A stretch of 64,000 nt of DNA, taken from assembly GCA_049115815.1 (NCBI GenBank), contig JAGDZO010000018.1, positions 62,001-126,000 of the forward strand, in the 5' to 3' direction. Every line of letters begins with the position of its first letter. Position 1 is the stretch's first letter. Origin of the DNA: Marinoscillum sp049115815. Lineage in GTDB: Bacteria; Bacteroidota; Bacteroidia; Cytophagales; Cyclobacteriaceae. Position numbers and translations under genes: made by a program. The notes under the pieces are model-generated. The model was not told where the DNA came from, made no database searches, and saw only the letters and a list, made by a program, of their open reading frames with translations. Shown here piece after piece: positions 28,424 through 37,526 of this stretch.

Positions 28424-28653
28424 TCCACGAATTTTTTAATGAGGTAAAATATAGTGCCTGCTACAGCCATGAAAACTGCCAGAATCAAAATCCATGGGAA
28501 ACTTCCACCAAAATGAGAATGTAAATAATATCCCAGCGCAATGGGAATTAAGTTTATACCTAGGAGCTCAAAAGTTATTCCTGAGATTTTAGCATATCCA
28601 CTAGCCTGATCAGGATTGGGCTTTGAGGAAGGGTTTTTCTTCGGTGTTTCCAA
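28420..28653 (-). CDS. atpZ: AtpZ/AtpI-family F0 assembly protein
   Basis: A 77-residue protein with a polar Pro/Lys N-terminus and two transmembrane helices (ITFELLGINLIPIALGYYL and WILILAVFMAVAGTIFYLI), the AtpZ/AtpI pattern. AtpI-type proteins are thought to aid c-ring assembly and may carry magnesium or calcium. It overlaps the end of the bactofilin gene by 44 bp in another frame; no later start would keep the first helix. It overlaps the next gene by 4 bp. Confidence 0.8.
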   Translation of the reverse strand: METPKKNPSSKPNPDQASGYAKISGITFELLGINLIPIALGYYLHSHFGGSFPWILILAVFMAVAGTIFYLIKKFVD

Positions 28654-29026
28654 TGTTTATCTCTTTGCTTTGAACCCCCATTTTGCAACCTCCATTGAAT
28701 ACAGCTCCTGATTCTATGACTAGCTTGTTGGTGATAATATCCCCATCTATTACGGCAGTTTCTTTAAGCACCAATACCTCGGTTACTTCAACTGTTCCCG
28801 TCACATGACCAGCTATCTCAGCATTCTGTGCCAATATAGAGCCATCCACTTCCGAAGATTGACCAAAAGCCGCCTTTGACTTGGTCTTCACATTACCAAC
28901 TACCTTACCTTCTACTCTTATGTTTCCGAAGGTCTCAAGACTTCCCTCAAGGATAGTCCCTTTGCCAATGATGTTGTTTGAGCTACTCGATTCTTCCGAC
29001 ACCTTCATTTCTTTAGATTTAAACAT
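28610..29026 (-). CDS. Bactofilin-family cytoskeletal protein
   Basis: A 138-residue polymer-forming protein. The core (about 20-115) is a right-handed beta-helix built from short repeats such as GTILEGSLETFGNIRVEGKV and AEIAGHVTGTVEV. Bactofilins make membrane-associated filaments that place wall-modifying enzymes. The neighbouring upstream gene encodes an M23 endopeptidase, 15 bp away, a recurrent pairing that suggests joint action in cell shape. The C-terminal tail is encoded in the 44-bp overlap with atpZ. Confidence 0.9.
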   Translation of the reverse strand: MFKSKEMKVSEESSSSNNIIGKGTILEGSLETFGNIRVEGKVVGNVKTKSKAAFGQSSEVDGSILAQNAEIAGHVTGTVEVTEVLVLKETAVIDGDIITNKLVIESGAVFNGGCKMGVQSKEINIGNTEEKPFLKAQS

Positions 29027-29041
29027 GACAATACTTTCTGA

Positions 29042-29908
29042 CTAGAACGAAACAAATTCCTGAGGGTTGACAGGATTTCCGTTTTGCCACAACTCAAAAT
29101 GCAAGTGTGGTCCAGATGTAAGTTCTCCGGTGTTACCAATTATTGCGATAATCTCACCACCGCTAACAAAACTACCTACGTTTTTGAATAATTCCGAATT
29201 ATGCTTATAAATCGAAATTAGATTGCCTCTATGCTGGATTCCAATCACATAACCACTGTCAAGCGTCCAAGATGAAAATACCACAACTCCATCTGCAGCA
29301 CATTTTACAGGCTCATTTTCCTTGGCCACTATATCAACACCAAAGTGATCGGTCTTTGGATTAAAACCATCAGTTACGATACCTTCTACAGGCGAAAATA
29401 GGAATATCTCTCTTATATCATCTGCTCTATTCGAGGCATAGGTTAAGACTTCCAAATCTTGCTGTTCGTAAGATGCTCTAAACTGAGAGTCAATAGGCAA
29501 TAACCTTTCGGATACTCCAGTGCCAATATTACTTGGGTTGTTTTCAGCAAAATCTTCGCTCATGCTTTGAAGTGCCTCAACGTCTCCCCCGATTATTCTT
29601 TGAATATTCCCAACATATTGATCCTTAATGATTAGCTCACTTTCGAGCGAATCAATCCTCATGCTCAGATCCAATAGCTGCCTATCAGATTGATTAATCA
29701 AATAACGAGGATCCAACCATTCCTCCAGGACCACTGTGACGGTGTAAATTGATAAACCCAATGTCAAAGCAAACGCTACGGTTAGCAACAAAATCAGTCT
29801 TGCTAAATTGAAGCGAATAGTCTTCTTTTCAGCAAAGTTTTCCTCATTTCGGATTATAAGCAGATACCGATTGGTGAGTCTGTTGGATAATGTTTTTTTA
29901 GGAGCCAA
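29042..29908 (-). CDS. M23-family peptidoglycan endopeptidase (LytM type)
   Basis: A 288-residue membrane-anchored wall hydrolase. A cytoplasmic N-terminus is followed by a transmembrane helix (about 36-60), a coiled coil (70-120) and the LytM/M23 domain (about 170-288). The zinc ligands are intact: His188 and Asp192 in HFGVDI, and His270 in GPHLHFELW, with His268 catalytic. It should cut peptide cross-links in the periplasm. It is paired with bactofilin downstream. A TATATTTG box lies 23-30 bp before the start. Confidence 0.92.
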   Translation of the reverse strand: MAPKKTLSNRLTNRYLLIIRNEENFAEKKTIRFNLARLILLLTVAFALTLGLSIYTVTVVLEEWLDPRYLINQSDRQLLDLSMRIDSLESELIIKDQYVGNIQRIIGGDVEALQSMSEDFAENNPSNIGTGVSERLLPIDSQFRASYEQQDLEVLTYASNRADDIREIFLFSPVEGIVTDGFNPKTDHFGVDIVAKENEPVKCAADGVVVFSSWTLDSGYVIGIQHRGNLISIYKHNSELFKNVGSFVSGGEIIAIIGNTGELTSGPHLHFELWQNGNPVNPQEFVSF

Positions 29909-29930
29909 GCTTGCCTTTTTGATTAAAGCT

Positions 29931-29938
29931 CAAATATA
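29931..29938 (-). promoter_or_regulatory. Candidate Bacteroidota -7 promoter box for the M23/bactofilin operon
   Basis: The minus strand reads TATATTTG, a perfect match to the TAnnTTTG -7 consensus of Bacteroidota sigma factor. It lies 23 bp upstream of the M23 start. The nearest TTG for a -33 box is about 25 bp further, longer than the usual spacing, so support is partial. Confidence 0.35.
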
Positions 29939-30006
29939 TTGAAACCCCGCTGTTTTATCTTTACAAGATTCTAAGACCATATGCGTTAATTTGCAAACAT
30001 CTTATT

Positions 30007-32568
30007 GTGCGGAATCCACTTTTTATTTATTTCTTAATCCTAGTCTCCTTTATTGGCGGATGTTCTTATACCAGCAGTCCTGTTAGGTCGGGCTATCACA
30101 ATGTCACCGCACATTATAATGCCTATTGGATCGCGCAAGAGCGAATGAACGAAATAGAGTCATCTATTTACGACAAGTACCAATGGAATTACAATAAGAT
30201 CCTACCGATTTTCGTACCTATCGATTCTAATGATGCCAAAAGCCTGGAAACCCAGATAGAAGATTGTATCCAGAAAGCTTCTATAGCAATTCAAAGGCAT
30301 CCCGATTCAAACTGGGAAGACGATTCTTATGTTCTTGTAGGAAAGGCTAGATACTATTCGCTTGAATTTGCCGACGCTATTGAGACTTTCAAATATGTGA
30401 ATAAGCATAGCGATAATGATGATTCCAGGCATGAGGCGTTAATAGAACTAATCAAATCCTTCGTGGACTTTGATGAGATCAATAATGCGATAGCGGTTTC
30501 CGATTATATGAAAAAGGAAAAGTTGAGCAAGAAGAATCAAAAAGAATTGAGCTTGGTTCGTGCTTATCTATTCCAAAAAAGAAAAGACCTTGATCAGATG
30601 GTGCAGCACCTAGTTGCGGCTGAGAGCTTTATGACAAGATCTGTGGAGAGGGCTAGAATGGATTTCATCATAGGACAGGTCTACCAGAAGCTTGGTTTTG
30701 AATCCGAAGCTTATAATTACTATTCGAGCTGTCTCAAAAATAGCCCTGAATACGAACTAGAGTTTTATACCAAATTGAATATGGCTCAGGTTACTCAGCT
30801 AACGAGTAGCAGCGATGTGAAAAAGACTCGAAAGTACTTCAAGAAGCTACTTAAAGACAGCAAAAACGTAGAGTATAGAGATAAGATCTACTACGAAATG
30901 GCCAATTTCGAAGTGAAGCAAGGCAACCTTGATCAGGCTATTGCCTTCTACAAGTTATCTACTCAATCTTCAGTAAAAAATGAAAGACAGAAAGCCTACT
31001 CCTATTTGAAGCTTGGTCAGATCTACTACGACAGTCTGAGAAATTTTGTGCTGGCTCAAAACTATTATGACAGCACCGTGGCTACTATGCCGAAGGACGA
31101 AGAAAATTATGCTAAAATCAAACAGAGACAAGAAATTCTCAATGACTTCATTACCCAATTGCTCACCATTCAAAACAATGACAGCCTTATCTCACTGTCC
31201 AAGCTTCCAAAAGATTCTATCATAGCTATCGCGACAAGTGTAGTTAAGGATAAAATGGAACAAGAGAAGGCCAAGCAGCTAAAAGAAGAAAGAAAAGCAG
31301 CCAATAGAGCCCAGTCTTCTGCCTTTGACCAAGGGGGAGGAGCGCTAATAGGCACGAGTTTTACCCCAGGCTCTATTTGGTATTTCTACAACCCTTCGCT
31401 TATTGGTTCTGGTAGCAGCGAATTCAAACGGATTTGGGGAGCGAGAACATTAGAGGATAATTGGCGAAGAAGTCAAAAAGCAGGAGGACAAGGTTCTTCA
31501 GAAAATCTAACAGAAGATGAATCCGATCTTGAGCAAGAAGAAATCAGTGAGGACGAACTTATAGCGGCTGAGGTAACTCAGATGGTCGCTGCAGTTCCAA
31601 GTTCGCAAGAAGAAGTAGATGCGTTGCTGCTGGAAGTGGAAGAAGCCCTCTATAAATTGGGTATTATTTACAACTTCAATTTGGAGGAAAAGAGCAACGC
31701 GATATTGAGTTTTGAATCCTTTTTGCTTCGTTTTCCCGATAGTGAGCATGAGCCAGAGGTTCTTTATCAACTCTACTTGTTATATAAGGTTTCAGATCCT
31801 GCCTTGGCTGAAGAAAGATCAAACTTGTTGAAAGAAAAATATCCGGATTCTATTTTCGCCAAACTGGTAGACAATCCCAATTATAGAGAAGAAAGTTATG
31901 CCACTACGGAGCAACTCAAAAAGGTTTATGCTAGGGCGTATAACCTCTACAGAAACCAGAATTATCAGGAGAGTCAATACCTTATTGATAGTGCCTTATT
32001 GATCCATCCCGAAAATGACTTCAGTGATAATCTAGCCCTCTTAAACATAATGAATATGGGTAACTTAGACGGTCAAATTAAGTATCAATTTGAGCTTAGC
32101 AATTTTCCTAAGACCTACCCAAACAGCGAATTAGTTCCTTATGCCCAAAGTTTGGAAAAGGCAAGTGAGGATTTCCAGATCAATCTCTACAATAGTGCAA
32201 AAGCTAAATTTGTGGCTTATTTTGGGCAAAAGCACTACTTGGTGGTGGTTTATCCTAACAATGATGATCTGACAAGTGCTATTCCACTTGAAGTGGAAGA
32301 ATTTATTCTCTCGAAAAATTATGGATTAACTACAGGGAACCTGATTTTAGATGAAGACCATGCCCTTGTATTGGTCAATGAATTCCCTGCCAAAGGAAGC
32401 GCTAGTTCCTTTTTGAATACTTTGAATACCGAATTAAATATCAAGGATCTCCATAAAGGTGAAAAAATCTACAGCTTTGTAATTACTGAAGATAATTTTG
32501 ATATATTTTATCAAACCAGAGATATAGATTCTTACTTGAATTTCTTCGAAAAACATTATCAACAATGA
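30007..32568 (+). CDS. TPR lipoprotein of the PorW/SprE family (type IX secretion)
   Basis: An 853-residue periplasmic lipoprotein. The GTG start is supported because it gives a complete lipoprotein signal peptide ending in FIGGC (Cys about 19), while the ATG at 29981 runs into a stop after two codons. After the Cys comes the family region SGYHNVTAHYNAYW and DDSYVLVGKARYYS, then tetratricopeptide repeats through the protein. PorW/SprE is required for gliding and protein secretion and links outer and inner machine parts. It overlaps the penicillin-binding gene by 4 bp, an operon with uvrC. The gld block lies 6 kb away. Confidence 0.85.
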   Translation: MRNPLFIYFLILVSFIGGCSYTSSPVRSGYHNVTAHYNAYWIAQERMNEIESSIYDKYQWNYNKILPIFVPIDSNDAKSLETQIEDCIQKASIAIQRHPDSNWEDDSYVLVGKARYYSLEFADAIETFKYVNKHSDNDDSRHEALIELIKSFVDFDEINNAIAVSDYMKKEKLSKKNQKELSLVRAYLFQKRKDLDQMVQHLVAAESFMTRSVERARMDFIIGQVYQKLGFESEAYNYYSSCLKNSPEYELEFYTKLNMAQVTQLTSSSDVKKTRKYFKKLLKDSKNVEYRDKIYYEMANFEVKQGNLDQAIAFYKLSTQSSVKNERQKAYSYLKLGQIYYDSLRNFVLAQNYYDSTVATMPKDEENYAKIKQRQEILNDFITQLLTIQNNDSLISLSKLPKDSIIAIATSVVKDKMEQEKAKQLKEERKAANRAQSSAFDQGGGALIGTSFTPGSIWYFYNPSLIGSGSSEFKRIWGARTLEDNWRRSQKAGGQGSSENLTEDESDLEQEEISEDELIAAEVTQMVAAVPSSQEEVDALLLEVEEALYKLGIIYNFNLEEKSNAILSFESFLLRFPDSEHEPEVLYQLYLLYKVSDPALAEERSNLLKEKYPDSIFAKLVDNPNYREESYATTEQLKKVYARAYNLYRNQNYQESQYLIDSALLIHPENDFSDNLALLNIMNMGNLDGQIKYQFELSNFPKTYPNSELVPYAQSLEKASEDFQINLYNSAKAKFVAYFGQKHYLVVVYPNNDDLTSAIPLEVEEFILSKNYGLTTGNLILDEDHALVLVNEFPAKGSASSFLNTLNTELNIKDLHKGEKIYSFVITEDNFDIFYQTRDIDSYLNFFEKHYQQ

Positions 32569-34850
32569 CTGGAAAAAAAGCTTTTAGAATAATCGCGGCT
32601 GTACTCTGGATTACCTGTATTTGTGGATTCATTTTCATCGGCTCAGTACTTTCCATGGTCAAAAACGACACCAATGGATGGTTCGGGAGTTTGCCAAGTT
32701 TGGCGGATTTAGAGAAACCTGATCCAGATCTTTCTTCGGAGTTGATAAGCGCAGATGGCGTGACGCTTGGCAAGTATTACCGAAAGAATCGTACTCCAGT
32801 CACTTACAATGAATTGTCCACCGAGCTAGTAAATACCCTTTTGGTCACCGAGGATATACGTTTCAAGAAGCACCCGGGTATTGATCTCAAAGGGCTTTTT
32901 AGAGCAGTAATAGGAAAATTGACTTTCAATTTTAATGGTGGTGGTTCTACTATCACCATGCAATTGGCAGAAAACCTTTACAGCACATCTTCTTCCAATA
33001 GAGGAACTTTATATGAATACAGATCACTTGGCCCAATCATTACAAAATTGAAAGAATGGATTATCGCCGTGCAGTTAGAAGCATCCTATACCAAAGAAGA
33101 AATTCTCGCGATGTACTTAAACACCGTTGAATATGGCAGCAATTCTTATGGAATAAAAGTGGCAGCCAAAACATTTTTCAACAAACTGCCCTCTCAACTT
33201 AACTATGCAGAATCCGCCATATTGATAGGAGTGATCAACGCACCAACCAGATGGAGCCCAATTTTAAACCCTGACAATGCAATGCGCAAAAGGACAGAGG
33301 TATTGCACAACGTATTCAAAAACGGACTTATTACTAGGCAGGTATTTGATAGTCTCAAAACATCGGATTTTGGACTAAACTACGAAGTTGAAAATCATAA
33401 TGAGGGTCTTGCACCTTACTTTAGAAAAGTAATAGGCGCGTACTTAAGAGCATGGGCCAGAGACCATGGATATGACATCTATGAAGATGGCCTCAAAGTA
33501 TATACAACCATTGACAGCCGACTTCAGACTTATGCAGAAAAAGCCATGGAAGAGCACATGGATACTCTACAACAAATATTTGATACCCATTGGGATCAGC
33601 TCGAAAGCAACCCATGGATTGATAGTGAAGGCAATGAGATCGAGGGCTATATAGAAAAATCAATCAAAAGCACGCAAGGCTATAGAAGTCTTGTGAAAAT
33701 TTATGGGGAGGATTCCGATTCAATCGAGATTAAGCTCAATGAAAAACATCCAATGAAAGTGTTTAGTTGGTCTGGTGAGATAGACACTCTATTTAGTGCC
33801 TATGATTCATTGAAATACTACAAAAAATTTCTTCAGACTGGGTTCATGGCTATGGATCCCAAGAGTGGCCACATTAAGGCTTGGGTTGGTGGCATTAATC
33901 ACAAGTACTTTAAGTATGATCATGTCAGACAATCCAAAAGGCAACCGGGATCTACTTTTAAACCTTTCGTATACACAGTTGCCATTGATAATGACTATTC
34001 TCCGTGCTATCCAGTAGTTGATGCTCCGGTTACTTTTGCTCTACCAGGACAAGATCCACCTACATACACTCCAGATAATGCCAACGGAAAATTTACAGGT
34101 GAGACTATGACAATTCGACAAGCCATGGCACGATCGGTTAATAGTATTACCGCTTATGTTATGAAGCAAGTGAAACCAGCCACTGTTGTTCAATATGCCA
34201 AACGTATGGGAATTGATAGTCATTTGGATGCTGTTCCTTCTTTAGCTCTCGGTGCTGGCGGTGAAGTTTCTTTATATGAATTGGTCGCTGCTTATTCCAC
34301 TTTCGTGAACAAGGGGATTTACACTAAACCATATTATATCACGAGAATAGAGGACAAGAATGGTAATGTCATTCAAAATTTCGTGCCTGAAACAAGAGAA
34401 GCGCTAAATGAAGAAACTGCATATATCATGCTCCATATGCTCAAAGGAACTACCGAAGAATCCGGTGGTACAGGAATGTCAATAGATTGGCATCTTAGAA
34501 ACAACAACGAGATAGCAGCGAAAACTGGAACAACTCAGAATGCCTCTGATGGATGGTTTATGGGAGTAACCAAAGACCTAGCAGCCGGTGCGTGGGTAGG
34601 TGGAGATGAGAGATCCATACATTTCAAATATTGGGCCATGGGACAGGGCGCCAGAACAGCTATGCCTATCTGGGAGAAGTTCATGACACAGGTCTACGAT
34701 GACCCTACATTAGGCTATGAAAAAGGAGCCTTTGACAAACCTGTCAAACCCATATCCATGGAATTAGATTGTGAAAAGTACAACAACTTCACACAAGCTG
34801 CAGATTCGATTCAATTGAATATCATTAGTGAAGATGATGTTTCATTCTAA
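32565..34850 (+). CDS. Penicillin-binding protein 1A (transglycosylase/transpeptidase)
   Basis: A 761-residue bifunctional peptidoglycan synthase. One transmembrane helix (about 8-31) precedes a GT51 glycosyltransferase domain with catalytic Glu96 in TEDIRFKKHPGID and GGSTITMQLAENLY. The transpeptidase domain has the active-site Ser463 in PGSTFKPF, SVN near 525 and KTGTT (Lys653). Everything needed for both activities is present. The start overlaps the porW/sprE stop (ATGA) and its stop overlaps the uvrC start (TAATG), so three genes are co-translated. Confidence 0.95.
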   Translation: MTGKKAFRIIAAVLWITCICGFIFIGSVLSMVKNDTNGWFGSLPSLADLEKPDPDLSSELISADGVTLGKYYRKNRTPVTYNELSTELVNTLLVTEDIRFKKHPGIDLKGLFRAVIGKLTFNFNGGGSTITMQLAENLYSTSSSNRGTLYEYRSLGPIITKLKEWIIAVQLEASYTKEEILAMYLNTVEYGSNSYGIKVAAKTFFNKLPSQLNYAESAILIGVINAPTRWSPILNPDNAMRKRTEVLHNVFKNGLITRQVFDSLKTSDFGLNYEVENHNEGLAPYFRKVIGAYLRAWARDHGYDIYEDGLKVYTTIDSRLQTYAEKAMEEHMDTLQQIFDTHWDQLESNPWIDSEGNEIEGYIEKSIKSTQGYRSLVKIYGEDSDSIEIKLNEKHPMKVFSWSGEIDTLFSAYDSLKYYKKFLQTGFMAMDPKSGHIKAWVGGINHKYFKYDHVRQSKRQPGSTFKPFVYTVAIDNDYSPCYPVVDAPVTFALPGQDPPTYTPDNANGKFTGETMTIRQAMARSVNSITAYVMKQVKPATVVQYAKRMGIDSHLDAVPSLALGAGGEVSLYELVAAYSTFVNKGIYTKPYYITRIEDKNGNVIQNFVPETREALNEETAYIMLHMLKGTTEESGGTGMSIDWHLRNNNEIAAKTGTTQNASDGWFMGVTKDLAAGAWVGGDERSIHFKYWAMGQGARTAMPIWEKFMTQVYDDPTLGYEKGAFDKPVKPISMELDCEKYNNFTQAADSIQLNIISEDDVSF

Positions 34851-36658
34851 TGGATTCTCATAGGTTTTCACCAACGGATTATCGCAAACTCCCCAATGAG
34901 CCAGGAGTATATAAATTTTATAATGGAGAGGACACTATCATATATGTCGGTAAAGCTAAAAGCTTAGTCAAAAGGGTATCAAGTTACTTTACCAACTACA
35001 GTAACCTAAGTCAAAAGACACTCAAACTTTCTAAGGAGATAGTAAGGATTGAGGTAGTAATAGTCAATAGTGAGTTTGATGCGCTTCTATTAGAGAATTC
35101 ACTGATAAAAGAAAATCAGCCCAAATACAATATCCTACTCAAGGATGATAAGACTTACCCAAGTATTTGTATTACAAACGAGAGGTTCCCGAGAGTAATA
35201 GTAACCCGAAAAATAGACCCCAAAAAGGGAACCTATTTTGGGCCATACACGAGTGCCTCTGGAATGAATGGAGTGCTTGATCTAATAAGAAAACTATTCA
35301 AAATACGCACCTGTACACTTAACCTCTCCAAGAGTAATGTTGACCGAAAGAAGTTTAAAGTTTGTCTGGAATACCACATAGGGAATTGTCTCGGCCCCTG
35401 TGAAAATCTACAAGACGAACAAAATTATATGGCTGACATTAGTAAAGTGTCACAAATACTAAAAGGAAATGTTGGCTCAATTAAACAAAATTTTAAAGAA
35501 CAAATGGCAGAAGCCGCTAGCTCCTTGGATTATGAGCGAGCGCATGAAATAAAGACAAAAATTGAATTCCTTGAGCGTTTCCAGACTAAATCAGTTATTG
35601 TAAATCCGCAAATAGATCAAATTGACGTATTCGGTGTAGTCGCTTCCGATAAACAGTATTTCGCTAACTATATGCGGATAGAAAGTGGTGCCATTACCTT
35701 ATCAGAAACTGTTGAATCCAAAATCAAACTAGACGAGCCAGAATCAGAAATACTGCAAATACTACTTTTCTCACTGAGAAATAAATTCAAAAGTTTAAGT
35801 GCCGAGGTACTGACAAACAAAGAAATATCGGGCTGGGATGATATTCACCTCACTCAACCTAAAATAGGAGATAAAAGAAAACTACTAGATCTATCCATTA
35901 AGAATGCCATGTTCTTCAAATCAGAATACTTGAAGAAAAGGGAAGAAGAAAAAGCTAAGGCAGACACATCATATGTTCTTAAATCATTGCGTGATGATCT
36001 GAGTTTGGAGGTATTGCCTAAACACATCGAATGTTTTGATAATAGTAATATACAAGGGACTAACCCTGTTTCTTCGATGGTATGCTTCAAAAATGGAAAA
36101 CCATCCAAAAAAGACTATAGAAAGTATCACATCAAAACGGTCATCGGACCGGATGACTTTGCAAGTATGAAAGAAGTGGTAGGAAGAAGATATAAGCACC
36201 TCAAACAAGAATCCTTGCCATACCCCGACCTTATAATTGTTGATGGAGGCAAAGGACAGCTTAGTTCTGCTTGCGAAGCATTAAAAGAATTAGATCTTTA
36301 TCATGTAATCCCAATATTAGGTATTGCTAAGAGACTCGAGGAAATCTACTATCCAGAGGACACTATTCCACTTCATATTAGCAAAAAATCTCCTTCACTT
36401 AAATTATTGCAACATTTACGAGATGAGGCGCATCGCTTTGCGATCACATTCCATCGGCAAACGAGAAGTAAAAATTCACTGGTTTCGAATCTTGATACCA
36501 TTAAAGGAATAGGATCCAAGACTAAAGAAACCTTATTACAAGAATATAAAAGCTGGGAGAGAATAAAGCAGGCCTCTGAAAGTGACCTTGAAAGACTCAT
36601 TGGGAAGAGTAAAGCTTCTATACTAATTTCCCGTATAACAAAAAAGGCAAGTCAATAA
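34850..36658 (+). CDS. uvrC: Excinuclease ABC subunit C
   Basis: A 602-residue nuclease subunit of nucleotide-excision repair that cuts on both sides of a lesion. The GIY-YIG domain is at the N-terminus (EPGVYKFYNG, IYVGKAKSL, about 15-95). A UVR motif lies around 205-240, the RNase H-like endonuclease follows (IECFDNSNIQGT, LIIVDGGKGQL), and C-terminal helix-hairpin-helix motifs (IKGIGSKTKETLL). It overlaps the pbp stop by 1 bp. The stop codon lies inside the hairpin that terminates the convergent gld operon. The partner uvrA is 12 kb away. Confidence 0.95.
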   Translation: MDSHRFSPTDYRKLPNEPGVYKFYNGEDTIIYVGKAKSLVKRVSSYFTNYSNLSQKTLKLSKEIVRIEVVIVNSEFDALLLENSLIKENQPKYNILLKDDKTYPSICITNERFPRVIVTRKIDPKKGTYFGPYTSASGMNGVLDLIRKLFKIRTCTLNLSKSNVDRKKFKVCLEYHIGNCLGPCENLQDEQNYMADISKVSQILKGNVGSIKQNFKEQMAEAASSLDYERAHEIKTKIEFLERFQTKSVIVNPQIDQIDVFGVVASDKQYFANYMRIESGAITLSETVESKIKLDEPESEILQILLFSLRNKFKSLSAEVLTNKEISGWDDIHLTQPKIGDKRKLLDLSIKNAMFFKSEYLKKREEEKAKADTSYVLKSLRDDLSLEVLPKHIECFDNSNIQGTNPVSSMVCFKNGKPSKKDYRKYHIKTVIGPDDFASMKEVVGRRYKHLKQESLPYPDLIIVDGGKGQLSSACEALKELDLYHVIPILGIAKRLEEIYYPEDTIPLHISKKSPSLKLLQHLRDEAHRFAITFHRQTRSKNSLVSNLDTIKGIGSKTKETLLQEYKSWERIKQASESDLERLIGKSKASILISRITKKASQ

Positions 36659-36670
36659 CTGACTTGCCTT
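36640..36670 (-). terminator. Terminator of the gld operon, overlapping the uvrC 3' end
   Basis: AAGGCAAGTCA (36644-36654) and TGACTTGCCTT (36660-36670) make a perfect 11-bp stem. On the minus strand the stem runs into six T (36645-36640), so the signal serves gldN. The + strand lacks a T-run. The hairpin contains the uvrC stop codon. Confidence 0.85.
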
Positions 36671-36693
36671 GAATTAATATTATTAAGTAACAA

Positions 36694-37515
36694 TTAATAC
36701 TCCCAAAGTTCGCTCTCGTACTCCATCAAATCATACTCCATTTTCTGCTGTAGCAACAATACTTCGAAAGGATCATTAACCATTTGACGAATATCTAAAT
36801 TCTCGGCATTAGAAACCTGAACTATAGGGGCTGCAAAAAGACGCAATTCTAATGCATCTCCAAAATTTCTATGTGCAGCTTGGTTTTGATTATTGTACCA
36901 GATTGCTCTCTCAGCAAATGGCCCTCTAAACAATGCCACAACATCCTCATATTTAAAATGCACCTCGACCTTCTCAAAACCAGCTGGGTTATAAGTAGTA
37001 CCGGCATCTCCAGGCAAAACCAAAGAAATAGCTCGAATGTACCAATACATTCTTGATCTATTCCTATCGAAAATCAACTCTTCCTTAAACTTCAAAGCGC
37101 TAAAAACTGTCGGCGGAATTGGATCAAATTGAGCACCTGTTGGTTCTGGTTCAGAAGGTTCATCACCAAAACCACCGCCAAAACCACCTCCACCAAAACC
37201 ACCACTTTGTCTTTCCACACTAGTAGCTTGCTGGTAAGCCTCATCCGACATTAGGTTGAGACATGAATCGGTTCTATATGGTTTCAACAAGCCCTGCTCA
37301 ACTCCTTCAAGAAGCAATCTCGTGATTTCACCATTGGTAGAAAAGAAAGGCTTGTTCTGCTTTTCTTTCAAATCCATTCTTCGCCAAACTGTTTTTTGGA
37401 ACATTATCTGATCCTTATCCACTTCAGCTTTAATAATCGGCATTCCTGATTCCTGCGCTTCAACAACGCCAGAACAGAATAATACCACTAACAATACATA
37501 ACAAACTTTTTTCAT
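36694..37515 (-). CDS. gldN: Gliding motility / type IX secretion protein GldN
   Basis: A 273-residue periplasmic protein that forms a ring with GldK on the outer-membrane side of the type IX system. A signal peptide (VCYVLLVVLFCSGVVEAQE) is followed by the family region VWRRMDLKEKQNKPFF and the C-terminal FEKVEVHFKYEDV and PFAERAIWYNNQNQAAHRNF-type stretch. A Gly/Phe-rich segment (GGFGGGGFGGGFG, about 105-117) followed by an acidic Pro run interrupts the centre. It begins 11 bp after gldM and is followed by the operon terminator. Confidence 0.93.
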   Translation of the reverse strand: MKKVCYVLLVVLFCSGVVEAQESGMPIIKAEVDKDQIMFQKTVWRRMDLKEKQNKPFFSTNGEITRLLLEGVEQGLLKPYRTDSCLNLMSDEAYQQATSVERQSGGFGGGGFGGGFGDEPSEPEPTGAQFDPIPPTVFSALKFKEELIFDRNRSRMYWYIRAISLVLPGDAGTTYNPAGFEKVEVHFKYEDVVALFRGPFAERAIWYNNQNQAAHRNFGDALELRLFAAPIVQVSNAENLDIRQMVNDPFEVLLLQQKMEYDLMEYESELWEY

Positions 37516-37526
37516 AACCTCACCTA

